In this document: in pieces, positions 1 to 8,040 of the stretch
Layout: every line of letters begins with the position of its first letter
Numbering within the stretch: position 1 is the stretch's first letter
Assembly (NCBI RefSeq): GCF_032477075.1
Contig: NZ_JAWDXO010000032.1
Span: 1 to 64,000 of the forward strand
Direction: 5' to 3'
Length of the DNA stretch: 64,000 bases
Origin: Fusobacterium sp.
GTDB lineage: Bacteria > Fusobacteriota > Fusobacteriia > Fusobacteriales > Fusobacteriaceae
Translations under genes and position numbers: made by a program
The notes under the pieces: model-generated
Told to the model about the DNA's origin: nothing
The model's input: only the letters and a program-made list of their open reading frames with translations
The model's database searches: none

Positions 1-83
1 TCTTCTTTATTAATTTCTTCAGAATTTGAAAAAGACATTGATGAAAACATGAAAAAACTAAAAAATACTATCTTCCATCTCAT
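1..83 (-). CDS. Secreted protein, N-terminal fragment (cut by window edge)
   Basis: An ORF starts with ATG at 83 on the minus strand and runs off the window after 27 codons. The visible residues form a typical signal peptide: MRWK, then a hydrophobic stretch rich in Phe and Met, then an SFS-NSEE cleavage-like region. A GGGGAAAG sequence a few bases upstream can serve as ribosome site. The mature protein is outside the window, so no function can be given. It lies left of the element A replication gene, in the position where element B has its defence cargo. Confidence 0.55.
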   Translation of the reverse strand, partial: MRWKIVFFSFFMFSSMSFSNSEEINKE

Positions 84-371
84 ATACTTTCCCCATTTTA
101 TATTATTTTAATGTATTTAATTTTATTATACATTCTTTTGGATTAAATTAGTAGAAATTTTTGTTGCTTTTATGTAAAACAAGAAACATTTCCTACTATA
201 TCAATGAAGGAAAGGTATTATTCTAAAACAATTCATTTTTTAAATAGTATGAAGTAAAATACTAGATATACTAATTCTTAGAAGAAAAATTTTAACAAAT
301 AATTATTTAGACAATTATAAAATTACGAAAATATTCATTATAAATAATATGAATTTGACTTTTTCATTCAA

Positions 372-401
372 TTTGATACTATCTATATAGATAGTATCAA
401 A
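372..401. repeat. 30-bp perfect palindrome near Rep A
   Basis: Perfect inverted repeat with outer arms TTTGATACTAT and ATAGTATCAAA and core CTATATAG. Element B has the same outer arms around a different but equally perfect core at 21362-21393. The 55 bp to the left (316-371) are nearly identical in both elements although the surrounding DNA has diverged. This is a candidate replication or nicking origin, or a protein-binding dyad. Confidence 0.75.
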
Positions 402-456
402 AATATAAGTATATATATAATTTTTAAAAATAAAATTACATATTGCTTTATCTTTT

Positions 457-493
457 CAGTGAGTATAGAACCTTCCAGCTTCTATACTCACTG
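457..493. repeat. 14-bp stem hairpin CAGTGAGTAT (element A)
   Basis: Arms are 457-470 and 480-493 with a 9-nt loop. The outer ten base pairs (CAGTGAGTAT) are the same as in the element B hairpin at 22531-22570. The inner four pairs differ but are complementary in both. The hairpin is followed by very AT-rich DNA (494-600). It may be part of a rolling-circle origin; no long T-run follows, so a terminator is less likely. Confidence 0.65.
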
Positions 494-600
494 TTTATTT
501 ATATAAATATATGCTTTTTTCTTAATATTTATATCTTTTCTCTTAATTTTATATGTTTTTTATATAAAAATATTCTTTATATCTAAAACTTTATTCTTAT

Positions 601-638
601 AAAAAAATAAGATACCCCCAAGCATGAAGGGGAATATC
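601..638 (-). terminator. Terminator of Rep A gene
   Basis: On the minus strand a hairpin with arms GATATTCCCC and GGGGGTATC directly follows the TGA stop at 639-641. It is followed by a T-rich run (601-610). This is a typical intrinsic terminator. Confidence 0.8.
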
Positions 639-1697
639 TCATAAAAATATATTTTCATTTTTATCTACAATACTATATTTTATAAAGTTATTTCTCATTT
701 CTATAATATGTTTATATGTATCTAGAACTATTATTCCTGTACTTTCTTGATAATCATTCAATATTTTCCTTACCTTTGTAACTGCATTTTCTCTTGTGCT
801 TGTATTTTCTATTTCTATATTTAAAGCTCTTCTTAATATTTCATAATCGTATATTTTACTTAAATTTTTTAATATAAATACTTCATAGTTAAAATTTCCT
901 AAGGCTCTTTCTGAATATAAAATTTGTGCTAATCTAACAGATGCTTCTTTGTATAGCATTTCTATTATTTCTATATCAAGAACATTATCTAATATATAGC
1001 CTTTATATTCTTCAAAGTATGAAAGGTATATATCAAAGCTTTTAAACTCTTCTAAATTTAAAGACTTTCTCCTTATCCTTTTTGAAACCTCAAATCTGAT
1101 TCTTTTTCTAAGATCAGGATAATTAGCAGTTATATCTTTCATCATATCATCTTCTGTCTTACTCAATATATTTTTATATTGATCATATATTACTAATTTA
1201 CTATTATAGGAACTTATTGATTTTGTATCTGCATATGTTAAGGTTTCTTGCTCCTTACTTACTATATCAATTATTCCTTTAGTTGAAGATTTAGGTTTTT
1301 TTATTTGATACACTTGAGCGAATATCATGAATATATTTTGATGATTATGAAAACTTTCTTCTTCTCCCATGTAATAAGTAAATGGTATATCTACTCTTGT
1401 TAGGTTTATATCCTTAATGAGAGTTTTTAAATATGGATCATTCATTATATATTCTATAAGGTGTTTTTGTACTTCAAAGCATTCTCTTCTTGTTGATATT
1501 AGATATGCATTTATTCCTTTAAAAAATCTTGGGTATGATATTTTTACCGCTAAACTTCCATTTTTAGTCATTTGTAATACATCACAGTATGTGTATCCAT
1601 ATGTGCTTCTTAAATTATTAAAGCTATTCTGAAGAATTCCTATCTCCTCAAGTGTTATCCCTTCTTGTAATCCAATTACTATTTCTATTGTATCCAT
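639..1697 (-). CDS. Gene II/X-like replication initiation protein (element A)
   Basis: The 352-aa protein has the layout of phage/plasmid replication proteins of the gene II/X family: an N-terminal MDTIEI start, a KISYPRFFKGINAYL segment, then LTRVDIPFTY, then a LVIYDQYKN segment and a basic RIRFEVSKRIRRKS block. It is a homologue of the element B protein at 21435-22460. I chose the ATG at 1697 because the ATG five codons upstream overlaps the GGAGGA ribosome site and the B homologue starts at the same place. A terminator at 1748-1780 isolates it from the cargo operon. It probably nicks an origin for rolling-circle replication of the excised element. The catalytic tyrosine cannot be assigned by eye. 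Confidence 0.6.
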   Translation of the reverse strand: MDTIEIVIGLQEGITLEEIGILQNSFNNLRSTYGYTYCDVLQMTKNGSLAVKISYPRFFKGINAYLISTRRECFEVQKHLIEYIMNDPYLKTLIKDINLTRVDIPFTYYMGEEESFHNHQNIFMIFAQVYQIKKPKSSTKGIIDIVSKEQETLTYADTKSISSYNSKLVIYDQYKNILSKTEDDMMKDITANYPDLRKRIRFEVSKRIRRKSLNLEEFKSFDIYLSYFEEYKGYILDNVLDIEIIEMLYKEASVRLAQILYSERALGNFNYEVFILKNLSKIYDYEILRRALNIEIENTSTRENAVTKVRKILNDYQESTGIIVLDTYKHIIEMRNNFIKYSIVDKNENIFL

Positions 1698-1747
1698 TCT
1701 TGTTTCCTCCATATTATATGATTTCTAATAGGTTGTTGATTAAAACT

Positions 1748-1780
1748 ATAAAAGACTTCTAGCAATTAGAAGTCTTTTAT
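1748..1780 (-). terminator. Terminator of element A cargo operon
   Basis: A 13-bp perfect stem (ATAAAAGACTTCT with its complement) and a 7-nt loop lie between the 53-aa peptide gene and the Rep gene. The arm ends in a T-rich run on both strands. Confidence 0.8.
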
Positions 1781-1828
1781 AATAGAATATATAAATTTCA
1801 AAATATAGTTATCTCATATCCTCTCTAT

Positions 1829-1990
1829 TCATTTTCTAAATAATACATCAATTAATCCTGCAATTATAGTAATTGCAAATCCTATTGCTGAAAAAATAGA
1901 TATATTAATTAATATTTCAGAATTTATTGCAAACCCTATAATTGAAAATAAAATAATTGAAACTAAAAATATTAAAGCTGCCCTAAACAT
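1829..1990 (-). CDS. Small two-helix membrane protein (53 aa)
   Basis: ATG at 1990 is preceded by AGGGGATGAT as ribosome site. The 53 residues begin MFRAALIFLV and end LIDVLFRK*. Almost all of the protein is hydrophobic, with two likely membrane helices (residues 3-20 and 29-50) separated by a short polar turn (NSE). It is the last gene of the element A cargo run, 54 bp after the lipoprotein gene and followed by a strong terminator. No family is recognised. It may be an accessory membrane subunit for the upstream zinc-ribbon and lipoprotein genes. Confidence 0.6.
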   Translation of the reverse strand: MFRAALIFLVSIILFSIIGFAINSEILINISIFSAIGFAITIIAGLIDVLFRK

Positions 1991-2044
1991 TTATATCATC
2001 CCCTTTTTTATTTCACTTTTTAAATTCTTATAATTTTATTATAA

Positions 2045-2782
2045 TTATGATCTATCCTCATCTTTCTTTAATATTTTTAGAATATCTTTAGGTATCAATT
2101 TATAGACCTCTTCAACATTATCAAAACCTATCTGACTATTTTGTATCACTTTGTCATTTTTTTTATTAATCCTTATTATTATCTTTTTTTTGTCTTTTTG
2201 ATAAACATAATATAATATTTCATTCTCAGTAAAAATCGCCTCTATGATTTGCCCATTTTCTTTTTTTAATTTACCTTCTGAAGTACTTAAAGAACCATTA
2301 TATAAGACTTTTTCCAATGGAAATTTTAAGATAAATCCATCAATTTGTGTTCCATTATATTCTATTAAATAATTTCTATTTATATAAAATTTTCCTGTAG
2401 CCGATTCATTAAGATCTTTTATTCCCCCATTAAAACTATCTTCTATTGTCTGACCAAAAATTTTTATTTCTCCATTAAACACATCTTCTTCTTCCCATGT
2501 ACCTTTAGCTTCAACTACTGTATATCCTGCAAGATTACGTAATATAAAATTTCCATTAGGAATCCCTTTATCATAATATATCTCTGATACAACAACTAAA
2601 TTGCCAGTTCTATTTTCAACTGTATTTGTTATTCCTCCTTTAGCAGGTTTATTATTAGAATATAAAAGCATTTTTCCATTTTCTTGTCTAATAGTAAATG
2701 GTCCTCCATTATTATCACAACCAGTTAATAATGTCATTATTAATAACATTAATATTTTTAGTAATTTTTTAATATTTTTCAT
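2045..2782 (-). CDS. Lipoprotein with MORN-like repeats
   Basis: 245 aa. The N-terminus has a signal peptide ending in the lipobox LLTGC (Cys22), so it should be lipid-anchored outside the inner membrane. The body has repeated short strands of the type YYDKGIPNGNFILR and GTWEEEDVFNGEIKI, resembling MORN_2/antitoxin-type repeats. It lies 59 bp downstream of the membrane zinc-ribbon gene and in the same direction. Element B carries a larger lipoprotein of the same type (29311-30918) beside its own zinc-ribbon gene, so the two proteins may work together at the cell envelope. Function unknown. Confidence 0.6.
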   Translation of the reverse strand: MKNIKKLLKILMLLIMTLLTGCDNNGGPFTIRQENGKMLLYSNNKPAKGGITNTVENRTGNLVVVSEIYYDKGIPNGNFILRNLAGYTVVEAKGTWEEEDVFNGEIKIFGQTIEDSFNGGIKDLNESATGKFYINRNYLIEYNGTQIDGFILKFPLEKVLYNGSLSTSEGKLKKENGQIIEAIFTENEILYYVYQKDKKKIIIRINKKNDKVIQNSQIGFDNVEEVYKLIPKDILKILKKDEDRS

Positions 2783-2841
2783 TTCAAAATCCTTCCTTAA
2801 TTTATATTGTTTTTCTAACTTGGAAAATAACTAGTTTTAAA

Positions 2842-3393
2842 TTATTGATCTGCATTCTTATTTTCTACTGCTGTTCCACAATTAGGACAGAATTTAACAT
2901 TCTTAGGAAATGTAGCTTCACACTTACTGCATTTTATTTTGGAACTTATTGGTTTCTTTTTGCTAAACACCACAGTTGAACGTTTTATTATATATTCATT
3001 CATCTTAGGATAAGTTACACAACTAAGTACAGTTCCCAACATAGTGCTCATAGCTAGAGTAAACAATACTGAAAATGTTGAAGGTTCTGCAGAGCCTAAC
3101 TCTAGTATAACTATTCCAAACAACATACTAGCTGATGATAAAGAAAACATTGCTGGTAATCCATATTTAAGTATTTTAGTTGCATAACCATTATCTTTAA
3201 TTCTATCTCCATATACTTCTTCAAATAATTTACAGATAGATATAAGAGCTATGCTGAGCATAAATGCTGAAACAGAAGCATATACAGACAAAGTCTCTGT
3301 ACTATCTAACATATTAAATTCTTCTGCCATAATTAGGCTTCCTATAAATACTAAAATTGCTGATATTGCTGATAAAATAATATTAAGTTTCAT
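2842..3393 (-). CDS. Four-helix membrane protein with C-terminal zinc ribbon
   Basis: 183 aa. Four hydrophobic segments (about residues 3-23, 36-54, 75-97 and 107-124) are followed by a basic linker and a zinc ribbon, CSKCEATF...CPNCG, near the C-terminus. The element B protein at 28662-29231 has the same order and shares the patterns ISxCxxF and AYPK/TYPK, so the two are homologues. Gene spacing (19 bp to the secreted-protein gene upstream) suggests one transcript. No enzyme motif is seen; the ribbon may bind a partner protein or nucleic acid on the cytoplasmic side. Confidence 0.65.
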   Translation of the reverse strand: MKLNIILSAISAILVFIGSLIMAEEFNMLDSTETLSVYASVSAFMLSIALISICKLFEEVYGDRIKDNGYATKILKYGLPAMFSLSSASMLFGIVILELGSAEPSTFSVLFTLAMSTMLGTVLSCVTYPKMNEYIIKRSTVVFSKKKPISSKIKCSKCEATFPKNVKFCPNCGTAVENKNADQ

Positions 3394-3412
3394 GATTTAT
3401 TCCTCCTCTTTT

Positions 3413-4027
3413 TTATTTAGTTTGTAAAATCCTTCTAACTGGAAAATTTATTGTACTTGGTTTTCCATTTAAAATGATATTAAGTGTTCCATCTAATACA
3501 CCATTTATATCTTTAGTTTTCTTATCAATTGGAATTATGAAAAAAACTAAATTAGAAACTTGTGTTCTTAAATCACTATTAGTAAATGATATTACAATAT
3601 TATTTTCTGTATCAAAGTAATCTTCATCAACTGTTTCATAAAAATAATACTTACTATTTCCTAATAGAATTTCTTTTTTTCTCTCTATAATCATTTCTTT
3701 TAAATGTTGGGGATCCATCATATAAATATCTAAATCTTCATCTTTTGCCATATCTAGATCAAAAGTTAAATAAGCACAAAGTTCAATTGGATCTTCTATC
3801 CTTATTCGTCCAACTCCATTTTCAATAAAATATTTACTTTTAAATTTTTCTTTTTTTATTTTTTCTATAACTTTATTGAATTCATTAGATGCTTTAGTTC
3901 CTTCTGAAGTTAAATATTCTATTTTTGTACTGTCCTTTTTTAATATATTTTCAATTTTCTGTATTATACCTGCAAAACTAGAAATATAAATTAAAACTGT
4001 TAAAATTAGAATCAATATTTTTTTCAT
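3413..4027 (-). CDS. Secreted hypothetical protein
   Basis: 204 aa with an N-terminal signal peptide (MKKILILILTVLIYISSFA, then GII). The mature part is mostly charged, with alternating strands such as GRIRIEDPIELCAYLTFDLD and a C-terminal NGKPSTINFPVRRIL. No known family is recognised. It is followed closely by the membrane zinc-ribbon gene and so belongs to the element A cargo operon. It has no obvious counterpart in element B. It is probably periplasmic or surface exposed. Confidence 0.5.
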   Translation of the reverse strand: MKKILILILTVLIYISSFAGIIQKIENILKKDSTKIEYLTSEGTKASNEFNKVIEKIKKEKFKSKYFIENGVGRIRIEDPIELCAYLTFDLDMAKDEDLDIYMMDPQHLKEMIIERKKEILLGNSKYYFYETVDEDYFDTENNIVISFTNSDLRTQVSNLVFFIIPIDKKTKDINGVLDGTLNIILNGKPSTINFPVRRILQTK

Positions 4028-4234
4028 TCTTATTCTCCTCTTTTAAAATATTTTATTAAAAACTTCTTAAACATCCATCTTTCTTATTGTGATGCTAAAT
4101 CCTAAATAAATACTTATTCTAAAAATAATTAATGATATTATTACAAATAGCCTAAGTACAATAATCCTCTCCAATTACAGCTACTTACTTTGTAAAAAAA
4201 CTGGTAACACTTTTTCATTATTATCCTCTTAATA

Positions 4235-5164
4235 TTAGTAACTTATTTCTTGTGTCAATTCCGCAGTGTACTCTTCTAATTTTCTTATTCTATCTTCTGT
4301 TTTAGGATGTGTTGAATATAGTATCTGAACTAAGCTATTAGAAGTTGATATTCCATATAATCTCTCAAGAGCTAAAAACTTATTAAAAACACTTATTAAG
4401 GAGTCTCTATATCCTAACTCAGCTACAAATTCATCACATTGATATTCTATTTTTCTATCATGTACTCTTAATAATATAGTTAATATTGTATCTGATAATA
4501 ATTTTACAAATATAAAATAAATTATTAAGATTATTATGTCTAATACAAACGTATTATTTCTCTCTCTTGAATATTCTGATCTTTTTCCTATTCCTTTAAT
4601 CCAAAATGATCCTACACTCCCAATTCCCTTCATAAATAAATTACTTATTAACATACACATAAGAAAAATCGTATCTTTATTTAATAGATGTGAAAATTCA
4701 TGCATTAATACAGCTTTTAATTCATCTTCTGAAATATTTTCATCATATAAAAATCCTTCTGAGACACAAATAGTATTTTTTCCATAAGCGAATGCTTCTA
4801 ATCCCCTAGTCTTAATTATTTCAAATTCAAATTGTTCTATTTTTAATTCCAAATTCTTCTCTGAATTAATAATTAATAAAATTTCATTAACAATAGAGTT
4901 CAAGTATTCTTCTTCTTTGTTCAACAACTTTCGAGTATTATTAATATAAAAGAACTTTAGTATCCCTATAAGTAAATCAGTAGATGCTAATACAGTCATT
5001 CCCAATGGTAATAATAAAGGAATTCCTAAAGCTATATATGGATTTCTGCAATTGAAAATCCCTATTAATATTGGTACTAATATAACCAGAGATATTAATG
5101 TATTTAATAAAATATTTATCCCCAATAGTAAATATGCTGTCTTTGTTCTAAAGCCTTGTCTCAT
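4235..5164 (-). CDS. M48-family membrane metallopeptidase (HtpX-like)
   Basis: 309 aa. Two N-terminal membrane helices (about 12-34 and 41-72) are followed by the zinc-protease motif HEFSH (in AVLMHEFSHLLNKD). Further membrane segments and a YQCDEFVAE segment supply the third zinc ligand expected in M48 enzymes. A TSNSLVQILYSTHPKTEDRI tail is typical for the HtpX/Ste24 group. An AGGAGG ribosome site lies upstream of the ATG. It is cargo of element A, 126 bp after the regulator gene. It may process membrane proteins or the secreted and lipoprotein products encoded downstream; the substrate is unknown. Confidence 0.8.
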   Translation of the reverse strand: MRQGFRTKTAYLLLGINILLNTLISLVILVPILIGIFNCRNPYIALGIPLLLPLGMTVLASTDLLIGILKFFYINNTRKLLNKEEEYLNSIVNEILLIINSEKNLELKIEQFEFEIIKTRGLEAFAYGKNTICVSEGFLYDENISEDELKAVLMHEFSHLLNKDTIFLMCMLISNLFMKGIGSVGSFWIKGIGKRSEYSRERNNTFVLDIIILIIYFIFVKLLSDTILTILLRVHDRKIEYQCDEFVAELGYRDSLISVFNKFLALERLYGISTSNSLVQILYSTHPKTEDRIRKLEEYTAELTQEISY

Positions 5165-5290
5165 TTTCTATAATTTCCTCCTAATTTTATTTTTAAAAAA
5201 TTTTTTATTAATTTTAAAATTTTTTTATTATCTTCCATCCCTTTTTATAAACTTTATTCAGTATCAATTACTGTTATTTTATTCTTATCC

Positions 5291-5818
5291 TTAACTAATG
5301 ATTTCTATTTGACTTACATAATAACTTTTTCCATTAACTAAAATTTGAAGATAGTTTTCTTTTTTATTTCTATCTATTTTCTCGATTCTTCCTTCTACTA
5401 TTCCTTCAACAGTATGAAACTTTAATACTCTATATTCTTTATGGGATGACATTAAAAATGCTATTTTTTCTCTAAAAAGATTTACCTCTCTTAAAAATGA
5501 TGGTAATACTGCATAAGATGAAAATATTTCTCTTATCATTTCTGATTCATTCATTCCATTTATTCCCTTTCGGATTTCAATATAAAATCCTGTATTTTCC
5601 TTATGTAATGTAAATTGTAAATACTCCTTTTCTTCAAATGACATCTCCTGACAATGATTTGATCTAAATCTTAAAGAAAACTTTAATAATATTAAATTAC
5701 AAAGCTTGTACTTTGATATTTGGAAATGCTCTACATCTTTTGCTATTATTTCCAAAATATATTTGGGGACCAAAGCCCTTATATTATCTTTTTCTGCATT
5801 TATTTTCAACATTTCCAA
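5291..5818 (-). CDS. Putative regulator, RHH-like N-terminus and WYL-like C-terminus (A)
   Basis: 175 aa, homologous to 30962-31474 in element B. The N-terminus (RALVPKYILEIIAKDVEHFQISKYKLCNLILL) looks like a ribbon-helix-helix DNA-binding segment. The C-terminal 60 residues (EYRVLKFHTVEG..., then NYLQILVNGKSYYVSQIEII) have the strand pattern of a small WYL-type domain. In both elements the gene sits first in the cargo slot 1 run and next to the recombination operon, where a control gene would be expected. The domain calls are by eye and need profile searches. It could repress the cargo or the element's early genes. Confidence 0.45.
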   Translation of the reverse strand: MEMLKINAEKDNIRALVPKYILEIIAKDVEHFQISKYKLCNLILLKFSLRFRSNHCQEMSFEEKEYLQFTLHKENTGFYIEIRKGINGMNESEMIREIFSSYAVLPSFLREVNLFREKIAFLMSSHKEYRVLKFHTVEGIVEGRIEKIDRNKKENYLQILVNGKSYYVSQIEIIS

Positions 5819-5948
5819 CTCCTTTCCACTTCCTTATATTCTACTATCAAATCTAAAAGGTGCCTATACATAGGATTTTCTTAATTTTATTTGTATATAT
5901 ACAATTTTTTCCATAAAAATAGTTTATACTTTTCAACATTTAATAAAA

Positions 5949-5977
5949 AAGAAGAGCAGAAATGTTTTCTGCTCCTT
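5949..5977 (-). terminator. Terminator of recombination operon (A)
   Basis: Inverted repeat of the AGAGCAGAAA/TTTCTGCTCT type immediately after the 84-aa gene, with a T-rich run (TTCTTTTTTATT) on the minus strand. Element B has an equivalent hairpin at 31660-31685. Confidence 0.75.
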
Positions 5978-5985
5978 CTTCCACA

Positions 5986-6240
5986 TCATATCTTTCTATA
6001 GATTCTTAAAAATTCTGCTATCTCTTCATTATCACTCACATTCAGTTTCTCATACTTTATATAAAACATATAAAGTGATTGTAATGTAATATCTTTTTCT
6101 ATGCATGCTCCTGTTGTTTTAAAATATCTATACAGTTCATTATAAAATACTATCTTTACTGCTCTTTCAAATATATCTTCTTTTTTTAAGCTTAATATAT
6201 AATTTTTAAATTTTAAATATTCTTCTGTTATCCTATCCAT
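5986..6240 (-). CDS. Conserved 84-aa protein of the recombination operon (A)
   Basis: 84 aa, helical and charged, beginning MDRITEEYLKFKNYILSLKK. It is almost identical to the 86-aa protein at 31685-31945 in element B, which shows strong conservation despite small size. It is the last gene of the run that starts with the micropeptide and Gp157-like gene, 10 bp after the Rad52-like gene. No family is recognised. It may assist the annealing protein or be a nuclease inhibitor; both ideas are guesses from position only. Confidence 0.6.
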   Translation of the reverse strand: MDRITEEYLKFKNYILSLKKEDIFERAVKIVFYNELYRYFKTTGACIEKDITLQSLYMFYIKYEKLNVSDNEEIAEFLRIYRKI

Positions 6241-6250
6241 GATTCACTCC

Positions 6251-6868
6251 TTATGCTATAAGCTTAGTACAAGCATTTATTATTTCTGCATCCTTAGCCT
6301 TATCCTTCAAGTATTTTATATAATTATGGTCCTTTTCATATATCTCTTCCAATGTCATCCCTTTATATTTTCCAAAATCAATTATAATACCATTCCTTTT
6401 ATTTTCTTTATCATCTTTAGAAATTATTTTATTATTGAGTTCAAGTTTTGGTTCTGTAATAAATATATAACCCTTTCCCTGTTGTTTTATTGGAAACCAC
6501 ATATTCTTTGCATTATATAGGTATCTTCCTATTCCAAATCCACTTGAAGCCACTCTTTTAAAAGCACTTGATATTCCCCCTTTTACTGATTCAAATTCTG
6601 TTGTTGGTGCTCCATCTTCCTTTGTAACCCATTTATCATTTATCTTTACTGACAGAGAACATATAAAACCTGCTGTTATCTCTTTGTATGATACACTCCA
6701 TCCATCTACTCCAAATAAACTATCTAATCTATTTTGGATTGCGCGTGCTTGTACATATGCTAGTGCCATTCCTTTTGTTTTATCACTATTTGTTGCGCCT
6801 ACTCTGAACTCAATTTCACTGTCTTCAAATGGTTCCTGCAATTTTTTCATTATTTCCTTTATCTCCAT
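6251..6868 (-). CDS. Rad52-like single-strand annealing protein (A)
   Basis: 205 aa. The N-terminal region has the features of the Rad52/22-type phage annealing proteins: EIMKKLQEPF, YVQARAIQNRLDSLFGVDGW, then a GGISSAFKRVASSGFGIGRYLY segment. The C-terminus (IIDFGKYKGMTLEEIYEKDHNYIKYL) resembles the small domain often attached to exonucleases and recombinases. It should bind single-stranded DNA and anneal complementary strands during replication or recombination of the element. The homologue in element B (31956-32561) is close, with a short deletion in the linker. Confidence 0.75.
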   Translation of the reverse strand: MEIKEIMKKLQEPFEDSEIEFRVGATNSDKTKGMALAYVQARAIQNRLDSLFGVDGWSVSYKEITAGFICSLSVKINDKWVTKEDGAPTTEFESVKGGISSAFKRVASSGFGIGRYLYNAKNMWFPIKQQGKGYIFITEPKLELNNKIISKDDKENKRNGIIIDFGKYKGMTLEEIYEKDHNYIKYLKDKAKDAEIINACTKLIA

Positions 6869-6880
6869 AAATTCTCCCTC

Positions 6881-7171
6881 CTAATACTCTTCTGGATACA
6901 TAATAGTCCAATATTCTCCTACTGTTTCATCTATTCCTTGAACTGCCCAAATTTTTTCTTTATTCTGAACTTTAAAATTCAACTTATATTCCTTCTTTTC
7001 TTCTGGTATTTCCTGCTTATTTATTAAAGTATCTTCAGACATTTCAAATATCTGGAAATAATCCATATTTTTATTTATTCTTATCTTTTCTCTAAGTATT
7101 TCTATTATTTTTGCTAATATTCTCAAATCAAGATTCTCTCTTACATTTCTTGTTAAATATATATTTTCCAT
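6881..7171 (-). CDS. Conserved 96-aa protein of the recombination operon (A)
   Basis: 96 aa starting MENIYLTRNVRENLDLRI. I chose the ATG at 7171 because the ATG two codons upstream overlaps the GGAGGA ribosome site and the B homologue (32574-32864) starts here. The C-terminal part (NKEKIWAVQGIDETVGEYWTIMYPEEY) resembles small phage-type DUF960-like proteins, though I am not sure of that link. It lies between the ArdC-like and Rad52-like genes with 9-12 bp gaps, so all are co-transcribed. Confidence 0.6.
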   Translation of the reverse strand: MENIYLTRNVRENLDLRILAKIIEILREKIRINKNMDYFQIFEMSEDTLINKQEIPEEKKEYKLNFKVQNKEKIWAVQGIDETVGEYWTIMYPEEY

Positions 7172-7173
7172 TC

Positions 7174-8025
7174 TCATTCCTCCATCAATATTTCATTTAA
7201 ACCTTTCTTTTCTTCATTTCCATATATAAGAAGCTCAAAAGTTTTCAGCGCAGTATTAAAACATTTACCTAAGTCTATACCTTTTCTATATCCAGCAAGA
7301 TATTTATATTTTCCCGATATGTCTAAATTAAAATAGGAACCATATATCATGGCTCCTAATTCCGCTTCTGTTTCCTCTTCATTTTTATTAATCTTTTCTC
7401 TTTCTTTTTTAAAGTGATTCATAAAATGTATAAACTCATGTACTAAAGTTCCTGTCATAGCTGTATAATCAGTTTCTACTACATATATTTTCTCTCCATC
7501 TGTCATTCCTCTCGCTCTTCCAAGATTTTCTACTTCTTTTACAATAGTATACTGTTCTATTATCTCTTTAGTTTTATTATATAGCCTGTCTGAATTATAC
7601 CAGCTATTCTCCCCTATCTTTAAACTTGTATCTATGTCTGGTATCACCACTGCATTTTCTCCTGCTTTTGTCTGGGATATATCAAATACATTACAGTATT
7701 TATATCCATATATGTGTAATTCCTCCGATTCTTCTTCAATATTTTTTCTGATAAGTGGGATTAATATTTTTATCCCTTTACTGCCTTTTGATACATAATA
7801 TCCAAGTTCTTCCCATTTCTTATATCCTGCTACAAATGATGCCAGAGGATTTTGCTTATATATCAATATACTATTTCTTACACTATATGAATAAAAGTGT
7901 CTTCTTCTAAATTTTATAAATTCCTTCAGCTCCTGTGAATTATCTACAAAATCTTTTATCTTAATATCTATTCCCGCTTTAAGCTCTTCTAATACTTTTT
8001 GAAAACTATTTTCCCTTGCTTTCAT
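7174..8025 (-). CDS. ArdC-like protein with zinc-protease motif (A)
   Basis: 283 aa. The N-terminal part (residues 40-92: RRRHFYSYSVRNSILIY, FVAGYKKWEELGY, GSKGIKILIPL) matches the single-strand DNA binding N-domain of ArdC-type antirestriction proteins. The C-terminal part holds HEFIH (196-200) and acidic residues about 20 positions later (EETEAEL), a gluzincin-like metallopeptidase site. I chose ATG 8025 with GGAGG eight bases upstream. ArdC-type proteins protect incoming single-stranded DNA from host restriction. Element B has a close homologue (32867-33709). Confidence 0.7.
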   Translation of the reverse strand: MKARENSFQKVLEELKAGIDIKIKDFVDNSQELKEFIKFRRRHFYSYSVRNSILIYKQNPLASFVAGYKKWEELGYYVSKGSKGIKILIPLIRKNIEEESEELHIYGYKYCNVFDISQTKAGENAVVIPDIDTSLKIGENSWYNSDRLYNKTKEIIEQYTIVKEVENLGRARGMTDGEKIYVVETDYTAMTGTLVHEFIHFMNHFKKEREKINKNEEETEAELGAMIYGSYFNLDISGKYKYLAGYRKGIDLGKCFNTALKTFELLIYGNEEKKGLNEILMEE

Positions 8026-8040
8026 TTTCAACGCCTCCTT

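Noticed and set aside
1417..1632. Plus-strand reading frame inside the Rep A gene
   Set aside because: It is antisense to a well-supported gene, lacks a ribosome site, and has no recognisable protein features; such frames are common in AT-rich DNA.
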